A stretch of 61,170 bases of DNA from a virus: IMG/VR virus record IMGVR_UViG_3300028857_000007, positions 1 to 61,170 of that record. One strand, given 5' to 3'. Shown here in pieces: positions 50,126 to 58,767 of the stretch (position 1 is the first letter of the stretch; every line of letters begins with the position of its first letter). The notes beneath the pieces were generated by a model, which was given only the letters and a program-made list of their open reading frames with translations, ran no database searches and had not been told where the DNA came from. The translations under genes and the position numbers were made by a program.

Positions 50126-51584
50126 TGATTTTGGTAAGCTCCCACCGCAAGATATTGAATTTGAAAAAGCAATTCTTTCAACAGTCATTAATTATCCTGA
50201 TAATTTGGGTTTTGTGCTTTCTATCATTAAACCTCAATGTCTTTATAAAGTAACGCATCAAAATATACTAGAAACATTAATGGGAATGTCTGAACAAGAG
50301 ATTCCCATTGATAATACTACTCTTGTGCATGCTTTACGTAAAAATGAAATGATTGATGATGTAGGTGGTCCATATGCAATAATAATACTTGCTGGTGAAC
50401 CTCATTCACAACAGAACCTGGAATACTATTGCTATGTGATATTTGAAATGTATGTTCGACGTACTATGATTGAACTGTTCTCAAATGAAATCAATAACTT
50501 ATATAAATACGATATAGATATTAAAGAAATCTATGAACGTGTTTACGAAGAGTTAGAGAAGATATTTGAGAACTTCAATGATAAACAGATTAAGCACATG
50601 AAGAACTCGGTTGATAAGGCTATTAATGAAATTCAGAACTACTCTAGTGGTAAAGATATTTCATACCTAAGAACTGGGTTTAAATTGCTTGATGAACATG
50701 TATATCTTGCTCCTAAGTTTATCCTTGGTATTGCAGCATCGCGTGGTGCCGGTAAAACCAGATTCCTTATTGAACTTATGCGTTCGATATTTGAAATCAA
50801 TCCGGAAGATGTAGCTGCTCTATGGTATTCAATGGAAGATAGCGATACAAAGATTATTAGACTGTTCGCTGCAAAGAAAACAGGACTCACTGAGGCACAA
50901 ATGCAAGGTAAAGGGTACAAACTATCCAATGACGAATTAAAGTCCGTTACAGGAGAGATAAACAAGTTTTCTAAGTATGATATAGATTTTGTAAATGAGC
51001 AAGAAACAATGTCAACCATATCGCGAACTTTCAATCGATTCATAAAGAAAAGAGAAAAGAAAGTGTGTTTTCTGATTATTGACAATATCATGCTTATTGA
51101 TGATTTGTATAACAGCCCAGCCGGTTCCAACCAGATTCAAATTGAAGATAAAGTTGCGGCCAGTATTCGTGCTATCGTAAACAATGCCGATAAGAAAGGA
51201 CATAAAGCTATTGTGATATTCTTGCACCACATGACAAAAGAAATGGAGAGTAAGAACAATTTCGAAGAAGCATATCGTCCTAAGCTTAGTCATATGAAAG
51301 GAACCACTCGTTTTGCAGATGTTGCTAATGGTATTATTCTATTGAATAATCCGGGCATGCATAAAGACCTTATAAAAAAGCATTCTTCTCTTCCGGATAT
51401 CAACTGTATCAATTCAAATGGTACTTCTATGTTCGTAAAAAGAGAAAAGCTTTTAAAGAATATGCTTATTGCTGAGGTGGCAAAGAATAGAGATGGTGAT
51501 ATGTCTGACGACTCTAAAGCTGTCCAACGATGGATAGTTGATTTCGGTACTATGAAGTTTAATGAATTAAATACTCAAAAATAA
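50079..51584 (+). CDS. dnaB: Replicative DNA helicase, DnaB-like (501 aa)
   Basis: The N-terminal domain (residues about 24-130, EFEKAILSTVINYPDNLGFV and IDNTTLVHALRKNEMIDDVG) is the DnaB N-domain. The RecA-like domain carries Walker A SRGAGKT (221-227) and a Walker B-type FLIIDNIMLIDDL. The C-terminal part keeps FLHHMTKEME and TRFADVANGI. It should be a hexameric 5'-3' replicative helicase at the fork. The start ATG at 50079 is inside the previous gene (47 nt overlap), with the sequence context AACTATG typical of this region. Length is normal. Confidence 0.92.
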   Translation: MAEKRNYNRKPPLPANDFGKLPPQDIEFEKAILSTVINYPDNLGFVLSIIKPQCLYKVTHQNILETLMGMSEQEIPIDNTTLVHALRKNEMIDDVGGPYAIIILAGEPHSQQNLEYYCYVIFEMYVRRTMIELFSNEINNLYKYDIDIKEIYERVYEELEKIFENFNDKQIKHMKNSVDKAINEIQNYSSGKDISYLRTGFKLLDEHVYLAPKFILGIAASRGAGKTRFLIELMRSIFEINPEDVAALWYSMEDSDTKIIRLFAAKKTGLTEAQMQGKGYKLSNDELKSVTGEINKFSKYDIDFVNEQETMSTISRTFNRFIKKREKKVCFLIIDNIMLIDDLYNSPAGSNQIQIEDKVAASIRAIVNNADKKGHKAIVIFLHHMTKEMESKNNFEEAYRPKLSHMKGTTRFADVANGIILLNNPGMHKDLIKKHSSLPDINCINSNGTSMFVKREKLLKNMLIAEVAKNRDGDMSDDSKAVQRWIVDFGTMKFNELNTQK

Positions 51585-51784
51585 TGGGAAAATATAAAGT
51601 TGAAATAGCATATACATTTTTGTGTGAATTTGAAATTGAGGCTGATACTAAAATTGAAGCTAAAGAATTTGGATTAAAACATTGTGGTGCTGTTCGTCCA
51701 GATTATCAATCTACAATTACAAGTGAATGGTGTGGTAATAATCATCCAAATACTGAAGTTGTAAAATCAATAAAAAAGATATAA
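51584..51784 (+). CDS. Small hypothetical protein (66 aa)
   Basis: Begins MGKYKVEIAYTFLCEFEIEA; one-base overlap with the helicase stop; alternating strand/helix (LCEFEIEADTKIEAKEFGLK). Function unknown. Confidence 0.5.
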   Translation: MGKYKVEIAYTFLCEFEIEADTKIEAKEFGLKHCGAVRPDYQSTITSEWCGNNHPNTEVVKSIKKI

Positions 51785-52002
51785 TGAGTAAGATTGATGG
51801 TAATGTACCAAAACGTTTTCCTAACACTAAAAAGGATTACGTAAAGTATCTGAATGAGCTTGGTGAATCTCTTGGTGATGATGAATTTATCATTGCTGGC
51901 ATAATGCGTAAAAGAAGAGATAACTATGGACAACTAATTAAAGACAATGATCCGACAGCTTTCAATCTTAGTTACAATGAATGGAAATTAAATCAAAAAT
52001 AA
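51784..52002 (+). CDS. Small hypothetical protein (72 aa)
   Basis: Begins MSKIDGNVPKRFPNTKKDYV; helical, Lys/Asp-rich, ending NLSYNEWKLNQK. It overlaps the previous stop by one base, so coupled. Function unknown. Confidence 0.5.
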   Translation: MSKIDGNVPKRFPNTKKDYVKYLNELGESLGDDEFIIAGIMRKRRDNYGQLIKDNDPTAFNLSYNEWKLNQK

Positions 52003-52794
52003 ATGGAAAAAATAATTTATTTGAAAAATGGTGAACGTGCAATACTTCATCAAGAATTGGCAATTAATGAATTTGTTGTCGAAAAACTTTATCTATATAA
52101 TGATCGTCATGATGAAGATGGTAGTGGGGAACCGTACGAAGAACCATCAGGAATGAAAATTATTGTAGATAAGATATTTGATACAGCACCAATTCAATCT
52201 ATTGATAAGTTGTATGCTGATAAGTATAAAGCTTTTGAAAAATTGAGTGTATCTGTAAGAACACTTACATCCGAGTTGCAAACTTTACGAAATGATGTTT
52301 ATAAAGAAAAAGTTATTCAAACTAACTTATCTAAGTTGATTTTTAATAAATCACAATTAAAAACAGCTAAAACAATTCATTATTTTATTGATGATAAAAT
52401 CATGCCTGAACTTATGACTGATTATGCCAAACAAAGCATGAAAATGACATTAGAAGTATCTGTGTATTCTGATTCAATACGTGCATGGAGTTATAGACTT
52501 TATGTAAATGATAATTCATGGGGTTCATCAGATAAAGTTGATGATACGTATGGTTTTTTATTTGATCTTACAGATGAAGAATTAGATAAGGCAATTATTG
52601 AACGTGTAAAGACAAAGCAAGCAAAAGATTTTTATGCTGGTTATTTATCTCAAATTGATAATAAATATCTTACTGATGAACTTATTCAAATTAAAGATAA
52701 ATTCAAATCAGACCAAGTAGAAAAACAAATTGCTGAATGTCGAAAAACTATTGAATTAAAAACAACTGAATTAAATCTTTTATTAGATAAATAA
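52003..52794 (+). CDS. Helical/beta hypothetical protein (263 aa)
   Basis: The N-terminus (YLKNGERAILHQELAINEFV) is beta-rich; the rest is mostly helical and Lys/Glu-rich, with a coiled-coil-like C-terminus (ECRKTIELKTTELNLLLD). No catalytic motif was recognised. Adjacent to replication genes. Function unknown. Confidence 0.5.
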   Translation: MEKIIYLKNGERAILHQELAINEFVVEKLYLYNDRHDEDGSGEPYEEPSGMKIIVDKIFDTAPIQSIDKLYADKYKAFEKLSVSVRTLTSELQTLRNDVYKEKVIQTNLSKLIFNKSQLKTAKTIHYFIDDKIMPELMTDYAKQSMKMTLEVSVYSDSIRAWSYRLYVNDNSWGSSDKVDDTYGFLFDLTDEELDKAIIERVKTKQAKDFYAGYLSQIDNKYLTDELIQIKDKFKSDQVEKQIAECRKTIELKTTELNLLLDK

Positions 52795-52798
52795 AGAA

Positions 52799-52990
52799 AT
52801 GGAAAACGCGTATAAAATTGTAGTAAGCAAAGTGTATTACATTACTCACGAAGAAGCACGTCAACGCAAAAACAATAGCGAAACAGAACGTGAATGTGCA
52901 AAACGTCTTGCTCTACGTAATATGGAAGAAGATGGCCGTAATGGGTTCCTAGAACCTTATGAAGATAACTTTAAAGTAGAACTAACATAA
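52799..52990 (+). CDS. Small charged hypothetical protein (63 aa)
   Basis: Begins MENAYKIVVSKVYYITHEEA; helical, Arg/Glu-rich, including EEARQRKNNSETERECAKRL. Function unknown. Confidence 0.48.
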   Translation: MENAYKIVVSKVYYITHEEARQRKNNSETERECAKRLALRNMEEDGRNGFLEPYEDNFKVELT

Positions 52991-53001
52991 TAACACAAAG
53001 T

Positions 53002-53892
53002 ATGAAAACTTTCGATTTCAAATCAAACAATGTTCAAGAAATGGAACTTGATGTTCTAAAACAAACTTACCATGAAAAAAACTTCGATGGTAAACCCTCT
53101 TTCAATGGTATCTATCACTATGAGCTTATTGAACGTATTGGTGCTATAATAGCAAAAAACAATATGGATTTCAATATTGAATCAATCTTTGCCGCTAACA
53201 ATAAAAAGGCCGGTCGTGATGGTGTATCAGTATCAAAAGAATTAGAAGCTCAGTATGGAGATAATTCTATTCAAGCGCATGTTCTTCGTCGCGTATTTAC
53301 TACGATCCGAATTAATGATTTGGAAGATGATGAAACGAACACCGGTCTTGTCGTTGCATTCCACCAAGATGGCATTCAAATAGCTATTGGTCCTAACGTA
53401 AAGATTTGTCATAACCAATGTATTTTGGCAGCCGACAGAATGATTTCTACCTATGGTGGAGATGGTAAGATTAAAGACCTGGATAAAGTATTTCAAATCA
53501 TTGATGATTGGATGCAGAACTTCACTGAGCAACGTTCACATGACCAAAAGATAATATCACGTATGAAAGCTATTGAAGTTACGTACAATAATACTATGGC
53601 GCTTATTGGCCGGTTGAATACCATACGTGTTGTAAAGGATTCTTCTGAAAAGTCATTGAAGAAACTTGAAGCAAATGTGGGTAGAAACTACCCTCTCAAT
53701 CAAACACAGATTTCTACATTTGTTGAGAACTATCTATTGGAATGTATCAAGCGTGATTCTACCAATATGAGTTTGTGGGATATCTACAATATCTCTACTG
53801 AATTGTATAAGCCAGGTCAAACTGACTTTAGCAATATAATTGGGCAAAACATCGCCTGGAGTGAGTTTTTATCAAAAGAATACAATTTGTAG
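53002..53892 (+). CDS. DUF932-like phage protein (296 aa)
   Basis: The segments AHVLRRVFTTIRINDLEDDE, GLVVAFHQDGIQIAIGPNVK and ICHNQCILAADRMISTYG have the pattern of DUF932-type proteins found in phages and plasmids (a conserved beta core with CxN near residue 135). The C-terminal half is helical. These proteins are often encoded with recombination or single-strand-annealing genes. It sits with replication genes. The family call is tentative; ends in TAG. Confidence 0.5.
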   Translation: MKTFDFKSNNVQEMELDVLKQTYHEKNFDGKPSFNGIYHYELIERIGAIIAKNNMDFNIESIFAANNKKAGRDGVSVSKELEAQYGDNSIQAHVLRRVFTTIRINDLEDDETNTGLVVAFHQDGIQIAIGPNVKICHNQCILAADRMISTYGGDGKIKDLDKVFQIIDDWMQNFTEQRSHDQKIISRMKAIEVTYNNTMALIGRLNTIRVVKDSSEKSLKKLEANVGRNYPLNQTQISTFVENYLLECIKRDSTNMSLWDIYNISTELYKPGQTDFSNIIGQNIAWSEFLSKEYNL

Positions 53893-53893
53893 C

Positions 53894-54499
53894 ATGAAAG
53901 ACGTAAATATTGAAAATGCTTTTATAGTATTGAAAGGTGATCATATGTCAAATGACATTGAGCTTGGTACTATTTTTCTTGAATGCAAATGTGATCGATA
54001 CAAATTGAATGTTCTTTCTTATGAACGTAAATTCAAAGATGGAAATACTATTTTTGAATTAGATGTTGAAAATCCAAATGATTTTGTAGCTGATGTATTT
54101 AGAAACAATGAAGTATCAGTTAGTTATTGGACTAAGAATGCAACCGGCCCATTTATTATCGGTATGATGCCAGTTATTTTATTTGATGGAACTATTCATT
54201 ATCTTCCATTCAATCAATTTGCAGAAGAGAAGCTATATATGGCTCCCGGCAATCATTTATGGATGGCATTGACAATAGTAAAATACAAAAGCTGTACTGC
54301 TACTTTTGGTGAAGGACCTGGTTGGGCGACTATCTACAGTATCGATAGCTATCAAGAAGGACAAGGACATGCTCAGGAGCTACTTATTCAAGCAAAAGCA
54401 TATTACTCCTTACTTGAGAAAGAAATGGCTTCTACAGTAGCTTTAAACTCTACTATGGAACATATCTTGGAAAAACTTTCTATTAAAGAGTACAAATAA
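53894..54499 (+). CDS. Hypothetical protein (201 aa)
   Basis: ATG at 53894 (MKDVNIENAFIVLKGDHMSN); an earlier ATG at 53840 overlaps the preceding gene by 53 nt. Alpha/beta protein with a TGPFIIGMMPVILFDGTIHY segment (about 76-95) and a helical C-terminus (SLLEKEMASTVALNSTMEHI). One nt after the previous gene, last gene before a long non-coding block. Function unknown. Confidence 0.5.
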   Translation: MKDVNIENAFIVLKGDHMSNDIELGTIFLECKCDRYKLNVLSYERKFKDGNTIFELDVENPNDFVADVFRNNEVSVSYWTKNATGPFIIGMMPVILFDGTIHYLPFNQFAEEKLYMAPGNHLWMALTIVKYKSCTATFGEGPGWATIYSIDSYQEGQGHAQELLIQAKAYYSLLEKEMASTVALNSTMEHILEKLSIKEYK

Positions 54500-54539
54500 T
54501 TAGCGAATTGTTTGGTAAACTTATAGAATTGTCTTTTCT

Positions 54540-54666
54540 TTGTATCGTTATTAATGGTAGATACAAGGACATATAAAAGAAATTAAGGCTATTCTCGGCT
54601 ATGCTGAAAGCCTTTGAAACCTCTGACATCGTATCTACCAGGATTTGTCAGGGGTTTCTCTTTTAT
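54540..54666 (+). ncRNA. Structured RNA or leader candidate 1, ending in a terminator
   Basis: Three successive helices are seen: TTGTATC/GATACAA (54540-54566), AAGGCT/AGCCTT (54585-54614), and GAAACCTCTGACA/TGTCAGGGGTTTC (54616-54658, 13 bp with one G-U) followed by TCTTTTA. The last is a strong terminator. No gene or ribosome site fits between 54500 and 54666. It is a short RNA or an attenuator between operons. No known class recognised; no clear promoter seen. Confidence 0.45.
54616..54666 (+). terminator. Intrinsic terminator of RNA candidate 1
   Basis: GAAACCTCTGACA pairs with TGTCAGGGGTTTC (13 bp, one G-U), tail TCTTTTATAG. Ends the upstream transcript before the TACGTTTG promoter. Confidence 0.8.
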
Positions 54667-54685
54667 AGTCTATCGGTGTATAATG

Positions 54686-54693
54686 TACGTTTG
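54686..54693 (+). promoter_or_regulatory. Candidate promoter (TACGTTTG)
   Basis: TACGTTTG is an exact TAnnTTTG match shortly after a terminator; downstream follow helices of RNA candidate 2 and then the RNase H gene. Confidence 0.55.
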
Positions 54694-54699
54694 GCTATA

Positions 54700-54920
54700 A
54701 TCGTAAATCTTCTAAAAGGAAATGGTGTGCGATAAGAAGAATGGAGCCAGATTAATCCATGTACCAGTGATACAACACTGAAAGTAATCAAAGTAGAGCA
54801 TTTGTATTATTACTCTGCCCTGAAAGCGAACGACCGACTGCCGGACTGCCTACGCTTAGAAAGGATAACCCTTTCACAACATTTTAATATGGTTGTGGGT
54901 AAGGGGTACTTATATCCTTT
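54700..54920 (+). ncRNA. Structured RNA candidate 2 upstream of the RNase H operon
   Basis: The run of helices includes ATGGA/TCCAT, CAGTG/CACTG, GTAGAG/CTCTGC and the nested GGATA/TATCC, CCCTT/AAGGG, CACAAC/GTTGTG hairpin at 54863-54917, followed by TTTCTT. A direct repeat GACTGCC occurs twice at about 54830-54850. No gene is visible. It begins about 7-15 nt after TACGTTTG. It could be an independent RNA with terminator-like end or a leader of the RNase H operon. Confidence 0.45.
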
Positions 54921-54953
54921 CTTCTCACTCCCTCCTTTAAAACTGTCTAATTA

Positions 54954-54989
54954 TATACTTATTTAATATATAATATATCTATAAGTATA
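54954..54989. repeat. AT-rich inverted repeat before the RNase H gene
   Basis: TATACTTAT (54954-54962) and ATAAGTATA (54981-54989) form a 9-bp perfect inverted repeat with an 18-nt AT-only centre. The following 28 nt are almost all A/T. It may be an unwinding element, an operator or a cruciform. Confidence 0.4.
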
Positions 54990-55017
54990 AGTTTATAATA
55001 ATATATAATAGTATACG

Positions 55018-55683
55018 TTGAAAACTTTTTATTTCTTTACTGATGGTGCATCAGAACCTACAAATCCAGGGCCTTCCGCTAGTGCTTTTTGTGAACTCTC
55101 CGATTATCACGATAACCGTGAATTATATTCTGAATCTATTTTTCTTGGATATGCTACAAATAATATTGCTGAATTAAAAGCAATAGATATTTTATTTGAT
55201 TATATCATTCTCAATTCTAATAAATATCTTTCTTTAGAAAATATCATTTATGTTTATGCTGACAGTCAATATGCACTTGATTGTATTCGTAAATGGTATC
55301 CTGAATGGGTAAGAAAGAATAAATTGAAAGATAAAAAGAATTTAGAACTAATTAAAAGCATATACATAAAATATATTCAGATAACTGCATTATCAAACAT
55401 AAAACTTGATTGGGTAAAAGCTCATAATGGTCATTGGGGTAATGAAAGAGCTGATGAGTTATGCGTAAAACAGTGTTTAGACAATGCAGGAAAGATTATT
55501 GTATCTAAAACTATGCAATCACCTACTGAACAATTTAATGCTCTTATACGTGAATCAAATATGCTTAATCAATCTATCAATAATAATATAAAGACATTAA
55601 AATCTTTGTATGAAGAAATTGTTGGTGTAAATATAGATGAATACTTAATTCTATCAATGATAAAAGAAAAGAATATATTATGA
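55018..55683 (+). CDS. rnhA: Ribonuclease HI (221 aa), TTG start
   Basis: The classic D-E-D-D tetrad is present: D9 (FFTDGAS), E52 (NIAELKA), D82 (VYADSQYA), D146 (NERADELC). The His loop VKAHNGHWGNERAD is kept. The only start that retains the first catalytic Asp is a TTG at 55018, because an in-frame TAG lies just upstream at 55009; so TTG initiation is inferred. It removes RNA from RNA-DNA hybrids, for example replication primers. A C-terminal extension of about 65 residues has no recognised motif. The next gene overlaps by 4 nt. Confidence 0.85.
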   Translation: MKTFYFFTDGASEPTNPGPSASAFCELSDYHDNRELYSESIFLGYATNNIAELKAIDILFDYIILNSNKYLSLENIIYVYADSQYALDCIRKWYPEWVRKNKLKDKKNLELIKSIYIKYIQITALSNIKLDWVKAHNGHWGNERADELCVKQCLDNAGKIIVSKTMQSPTEQFNALIRESNMLNQSINNNIKTLKSLYEEIVGVNIDEYLILSMIKEKNIL

Positions 55684-57323
55684 ATGAAATTTCTAAAATT
55701 TATTTATCAAAAATTATTGCTTCCAATTTAAATCCTAGGAAAGTAATAGATCAAAACTCTATAATTGAGTTAGCACAAAGTATTAAATCAGTAGGATTAT
55801 TGCAACCTATTACTGTACGACTTCTTACAGAAGATAATCATTATGAAATTATAATGGGATATCGTCGATTTTGTGCATGTAAATATCTTGAAATGGAAAC
55901 AATGCCATGTATCATTGTAGAAATGAATGATGAAGAAGCACTGGATGCAATGATCATTGAGAACTTACAACGCCAGAATATCGAACCTATGGATGAAGCG
56001 CGGGCATTTGCTGACCTAAATAACAAAGGTTGGACATTTGCTGATATTGCTGTAAAAGTTGGTAAGCCGGTTCAATTTGTAATGCATAGAATACGTTTAC
56101 TTGAGCTTATTGCTGAGTTTGTAAAAATGTTTGATGAAAATGAATTATCTATTTCTCATGCTTATGAATTATGTAAGCTTGACAAAGATGTTCAGTTAGA
56201 TATTTTCAAAACTCGTTACAGTGAAACAGCTGGTGATTACTATCGGTGGAATGACCTTAATCTAAAAGATTTGAAATCGAAAATACAAAATCTTGCAAAG
56301 AACTTAGACAATGCTTCTTTTAGCTTAGCTGAGTGTATTACTTGTCAGTTTTGTACTTCTAGTCATGGTTCTTTATTCCCGGACTACAAAATCAATTCTT
56401 GTACTAATGGCTTCTGTTATGATGAAAAAAGCTTTGAACATGGTATGAACAATATCATTCTTGCACATGAAGAAGATACTACTATTATGATTCGTTCATT
56501 AGGTACAAGTAATCGAGTTCTTGATAAGCTGAAAGAATTGAATATACCAGTTGTAGTGTTCAGTACCGATGAATACGATTTTGAGCATGATAATAGCGAT
56601 GATCTATCCTTTCATGATAAAATGGTCAAGAAAGGATTTGAACTCGTGTATGGGCTTGATATATGGTCTGGTGGTGATAAGATATTCTATGTAAAAGCAA
56701 AGATTACCAAAAAAGATATCGCTGCTGCAGGAACAGTTCATCCGGAACTTGTAAAGCTTGACAAAGACCTTGTTCGTAAAGAGGAAATCAAAGAGGAAAA
56801 GATTAATGCTGATCTTAGAAGTCTTATTTCCAGTAGTGATTATCGTGAGATAAGTACACCACTTCTTCCTATCGAAGAAACTGCTTTTATGGCTGTAGTA
56901 TTCTATATGGCTTCCAATAGTAAATTAAAAGAGATAAGAGCAAAATTCAAGAAAGATTTGTCTTACATGGAAAACATACAAAACATGTTGCCCGAGGATA
57001 TTATTACATTGAAACGGTGCTTTATAAAACAATGTATTGTTGGAACAGAAGTAACTCATGATGCCGATGTTCAGAATATCCTTTCATCTATTTCGAATGT
57101 ATTCTATTCAGATAAGTTTGGGGAGATTGTCAAAGAACATACGGCCACATGTAACAAACGTAAAGATCGTATTGCTATTCGTAAACAAGTTATTCTTGAT
57201 GAAATTAATCCGGTAAAGAAAGAAGTTGTTGAGAAAGAAAAGAAAGTACCTACAAAAGAAAAAGAAGTGCCGGTTGTAGTAGAAGAAAATGAATATGTCA
57301 AATTTGGTAACATAGGAGAATAA
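55680..57323 (+). CDS. ParB/Spo0J-like nuclease-domain protein (547 aa)
   Basis: The N-terminal ParB domain is clear: LNPRKVIDQNSIIELAQSIK, GLLQPITVRLL, YEIIMGYRRFCACKYL and ENLQRQNIEPMDEARAF (about 93-109), followed by a helix-turn-helix (FADIAVKVGKPVQFVMHRIR). A Cys-rich segment (ECITCQFC and a later CTNGFC) could bind zinc. The C-terminal 50 residues are basic and disordered (KEVVEKEKKVPTKEKEVPVV). Phage ParB-like proteins act in DNA binding, partition or transcription control. It is coupled to RNase H (4-nt overlap) and to the methyltransferase (1-nt overlap). Confidence 0.85.
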   Translation: MNEISKIYLSKIIASNLNPRKVIDQNSIIELAQSIKSVGLLQPITVRLLTEDNHYEIIMGYRRFCACKYLEMETMPCIIVEMNDEEALDAMIIENLQRQNIEPMDEARAFADLNNKGWTFADIAVKVGKPVQFVMHRIRLLELIAEFVKMFDENELSISHAYELCKLDKDVQLDIFKTRYSETAGDYYRWNDLNLKDLKSKIQNLAKNLDNASFSLAECITCQFCTSSHGSLFPDYKINSCTNGFCYDEKSFEHGMNNIILAHEEDTTIMIRSLGTSNRVLDKLKELNIPVVVFSTDEYDFEHDNSDDLSFHDKMVKKGFELVYGLDIWSGGDKIFYVKAKITKKDIAAAGTVHPELVKLDKDLVRKEEIKEEKINADLRSLISSSDYREISTPLLPIEETAFMAVVFYMASNSKLKEIRAKFKKDLSYMENIQNMLPEDIITLKRCFIKQCIVGTEVTHDADVQNILSSISNVFYSDKFGEIVKEHTATCNKRKDRIAIRKQVILDEINPVKKEVVEKEKKVPTKEKEVPVVVEENEYVKFGNIGE

Positions 57324-58054
57324 TGTCAAAACAAAGAATTTTATCAGAATGTACAGTAGTACAAAATCGCGTATATCTACCGGAAGAACAAATCGACCGT
57401 AAGCTTTATATGGAAGTTGCAAAAGCTTTAGAACTTATCGGTGGTAAATGGACTGGTGGTAAAGTAAAGGCTTTTGTATTTGCTGAGGATCCAACAGATT
57501 TATTGGCAGAGATAGCCAGTGGTGAAAAACGGAACCTAAAGAAAGAACATCAATTCTTTGGTACTCCACCGGAACTTGCTGACAGACTTGTAGAGCTTGC
57601 TCAATTAAACAACTATGACCGTGTTCTAGAGCCTAGTGCCGGACAAGGTGCTATCGTTGAAGCAATGCAACGCAAATGGCATAATATCGTGCCTACATGT
57701 GTTGAGAATATGGGACTCAATTCTATTATTCTTACAAAGAAACAGATTACTCATTTCTTTCAAGACTTTCTTACTTCAGAATGTAATAGACCATTTGATA
57801 AGGTAATCGCTAATCCACCATTCACAAAGAATCAGGATATTGATCATATCTATAAAATGGTTGAAGTCTGTAAGCCCGGTGGAATAGTAGTATCATGTGT
57901 TTCTAATCATTGGAGAGAATCAAATAATAAGAAAGAAACTGAGTTCAGAGCTTTTCTTGATGGTATGGGTGCTGTTATTGAAGAAATACCAGCTGGTACC
58001 TTTAAAGAAAGTGGAACTATGATTGCAGCATGTATCGCAATCATTCATGTATGA
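57323..58054 (+). CDS. N6-adenine DNA methyltransferase (243 aa)
   Basis: SAM-binding motif I LEPSAGQG (103-110) and catalytic motif IV NPPF (164-167) with the KVIANPPFTKN context identify an amino-methyltransferase (adenine N6 type). An N-terminal domain of about 75 residues precedes it. No restriction gene is near, so the enzyme probably protects or marks phage DNA rather than being part of a restriction system. It is coupled to the ParB-like gene (1-nt overlap) and to the small zinc protein (4-nt overlap). Target sequence cannot be told. Confidence 0.85.
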   Translation: MSKQRILSECTVVQNRVYLPEEQIDRKLYMEVAKALELIGGKWTGGKVKAFVFAEDPTDLLAEIASGEKRNLKKEHQFFGTPPELADRLVELAQLNNYDRVLEPSAGQGAIVEAMQRKWHNIVPTCVENMGLNSIILTKKQITHFFQDFLTSECNRPFDKVIANPPFTKNQDIDHIYKMVEVCKPGGIVVSCVSNHWRESNNKKETEFRAFLDGMGAVIEEIPAGTFKESGTMIAACIAIIHV

Positions 58055-58260
58055 CAAACGATAGTACCTTGAATAATGACCTATTTGCTATGTTTCAAGA
58101 GCAAGATGCCCTTGAATTTAGTAGATGGGTCAATTCAGTAGAGAAGCATGTAAGTAAGATTAAAACGAAGCTATGCAAGTCATGCAACAAAAACAAATTA
58201 GAAGTAGTAAACATGCATAAAGCAGAATGTACAAATTGTCAAACATTAAACTCATTTTAA
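58051..58260 (+). CDS. Small C4 zinc-ribbon protein (69 aa)
   Basis: I start at MTNDSTLNNDLFAMFQEQDA (58051, 4-nt overlap with the methyltransferase stop). The C-terminal part KLCKSCNKNKLEVVNMHKAE followed by CTNCQ has two CxxC pairs, a zinc ribbon. An acidic helix precedes it. Possibly a DNA- or protein-binding accessory factor. Confidence 0.58.
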   Translation: MTNDSTLNNDLFAMFQEQDALEFSRWVNSVEKHVSKIKTKLCKSCNKNKLEVVNMHKAECTNCQTLNSF

Positions 58261-58261
58261 A

Positions 58262-58588
58262 ATGTCAGAAGAGAAATTTGATTTATGGTGTATGGTTGAA
58301 TTATTCGGCCATAATAAGATTGCTGGTAAATGTACTGAGCAAAATATAGCAGGAACTAATATGCTTCGTGTAGATGTTCCAGAAACAACAAAACAACCGG
58401 CCTTTACTAAGTTCTATAATGGAACAGCTATTTATGCAATTAATCCAATTACTGAAGAAGTAGCTACTGATTTAGCAAATAGATTTGAAAGCACACCAGT
58501 ATCAGTTTATGAAGTAAAAAATATGATTAAACGTAATATATTAGAATTAGAAGAAAAAGAACCTTTACCATGGGAGGATGAAAAATGA
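58262..58588 (+). CDS. Hypothetical protein (108 aa), widespread phage type
   Basis: The pattern FGHNKIAGKCTEQNIAG, MLRVDVPETTKQPAFTKFYN and AIYAINPITEEVATDLANRF is one I recognise as a small domain seen in phages and mobile elements of Bacteroidota, but its function is not known to me. The C-terminus is acidic (ELEEKEPLPWEDEK). It overlaps the next gene by 4 nt. Confidence 0.55.
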   Translation: MSEEKFDLWCMVELFGHNKIAGKCTEQNIAGTNMLRVDVPETTKQPAFTKFYNGTAIYAINPITEEVATDLANRFESTPVSVYEVKNMIKRNILELEEKEPLPWEDEK

Positions 58589-58767
58589 ACAAAGAAAATA
58601 TTAAACGTGCAAATGAACTTGAAAAAGAAATAAAAGACCTTGAAGTATTAATTCCATACATTGATGCTTGTTTAAACAAATCAGAAGATGGATTTAATGG
58701 AATACAAATTGTTCTTTCATCATCTGGTTATGAAAAAAGCATATACAAAAATTCGTTCCTCAATTAA
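58585..58767 (+). CDS. Small helical protein (60 aa), apparently frameshifted before its natural end
   Basis: Begins MNKENIKRANELEKEIKDLE; the reading frame stops at 58767 right after a run of five A (58748-58752). In the -1 frame the coding sequence continues smoothly as KFVPQLMPVIAIIAKDEIRK and further to a TAA at 58845, ending 10 nt before the next gene. The combined product would be about 87 residues with a coiled-coil tail. This points to a one-base loss in a homopolymer (or an assembly error) in an otherwise intact gene. Confidence 0.6.
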   Translation: MNKENIKRANELEKEIKDLEVLIPYIDACLNKSEDGFNGIQIVLSSSGYEKSIYKNSFLN

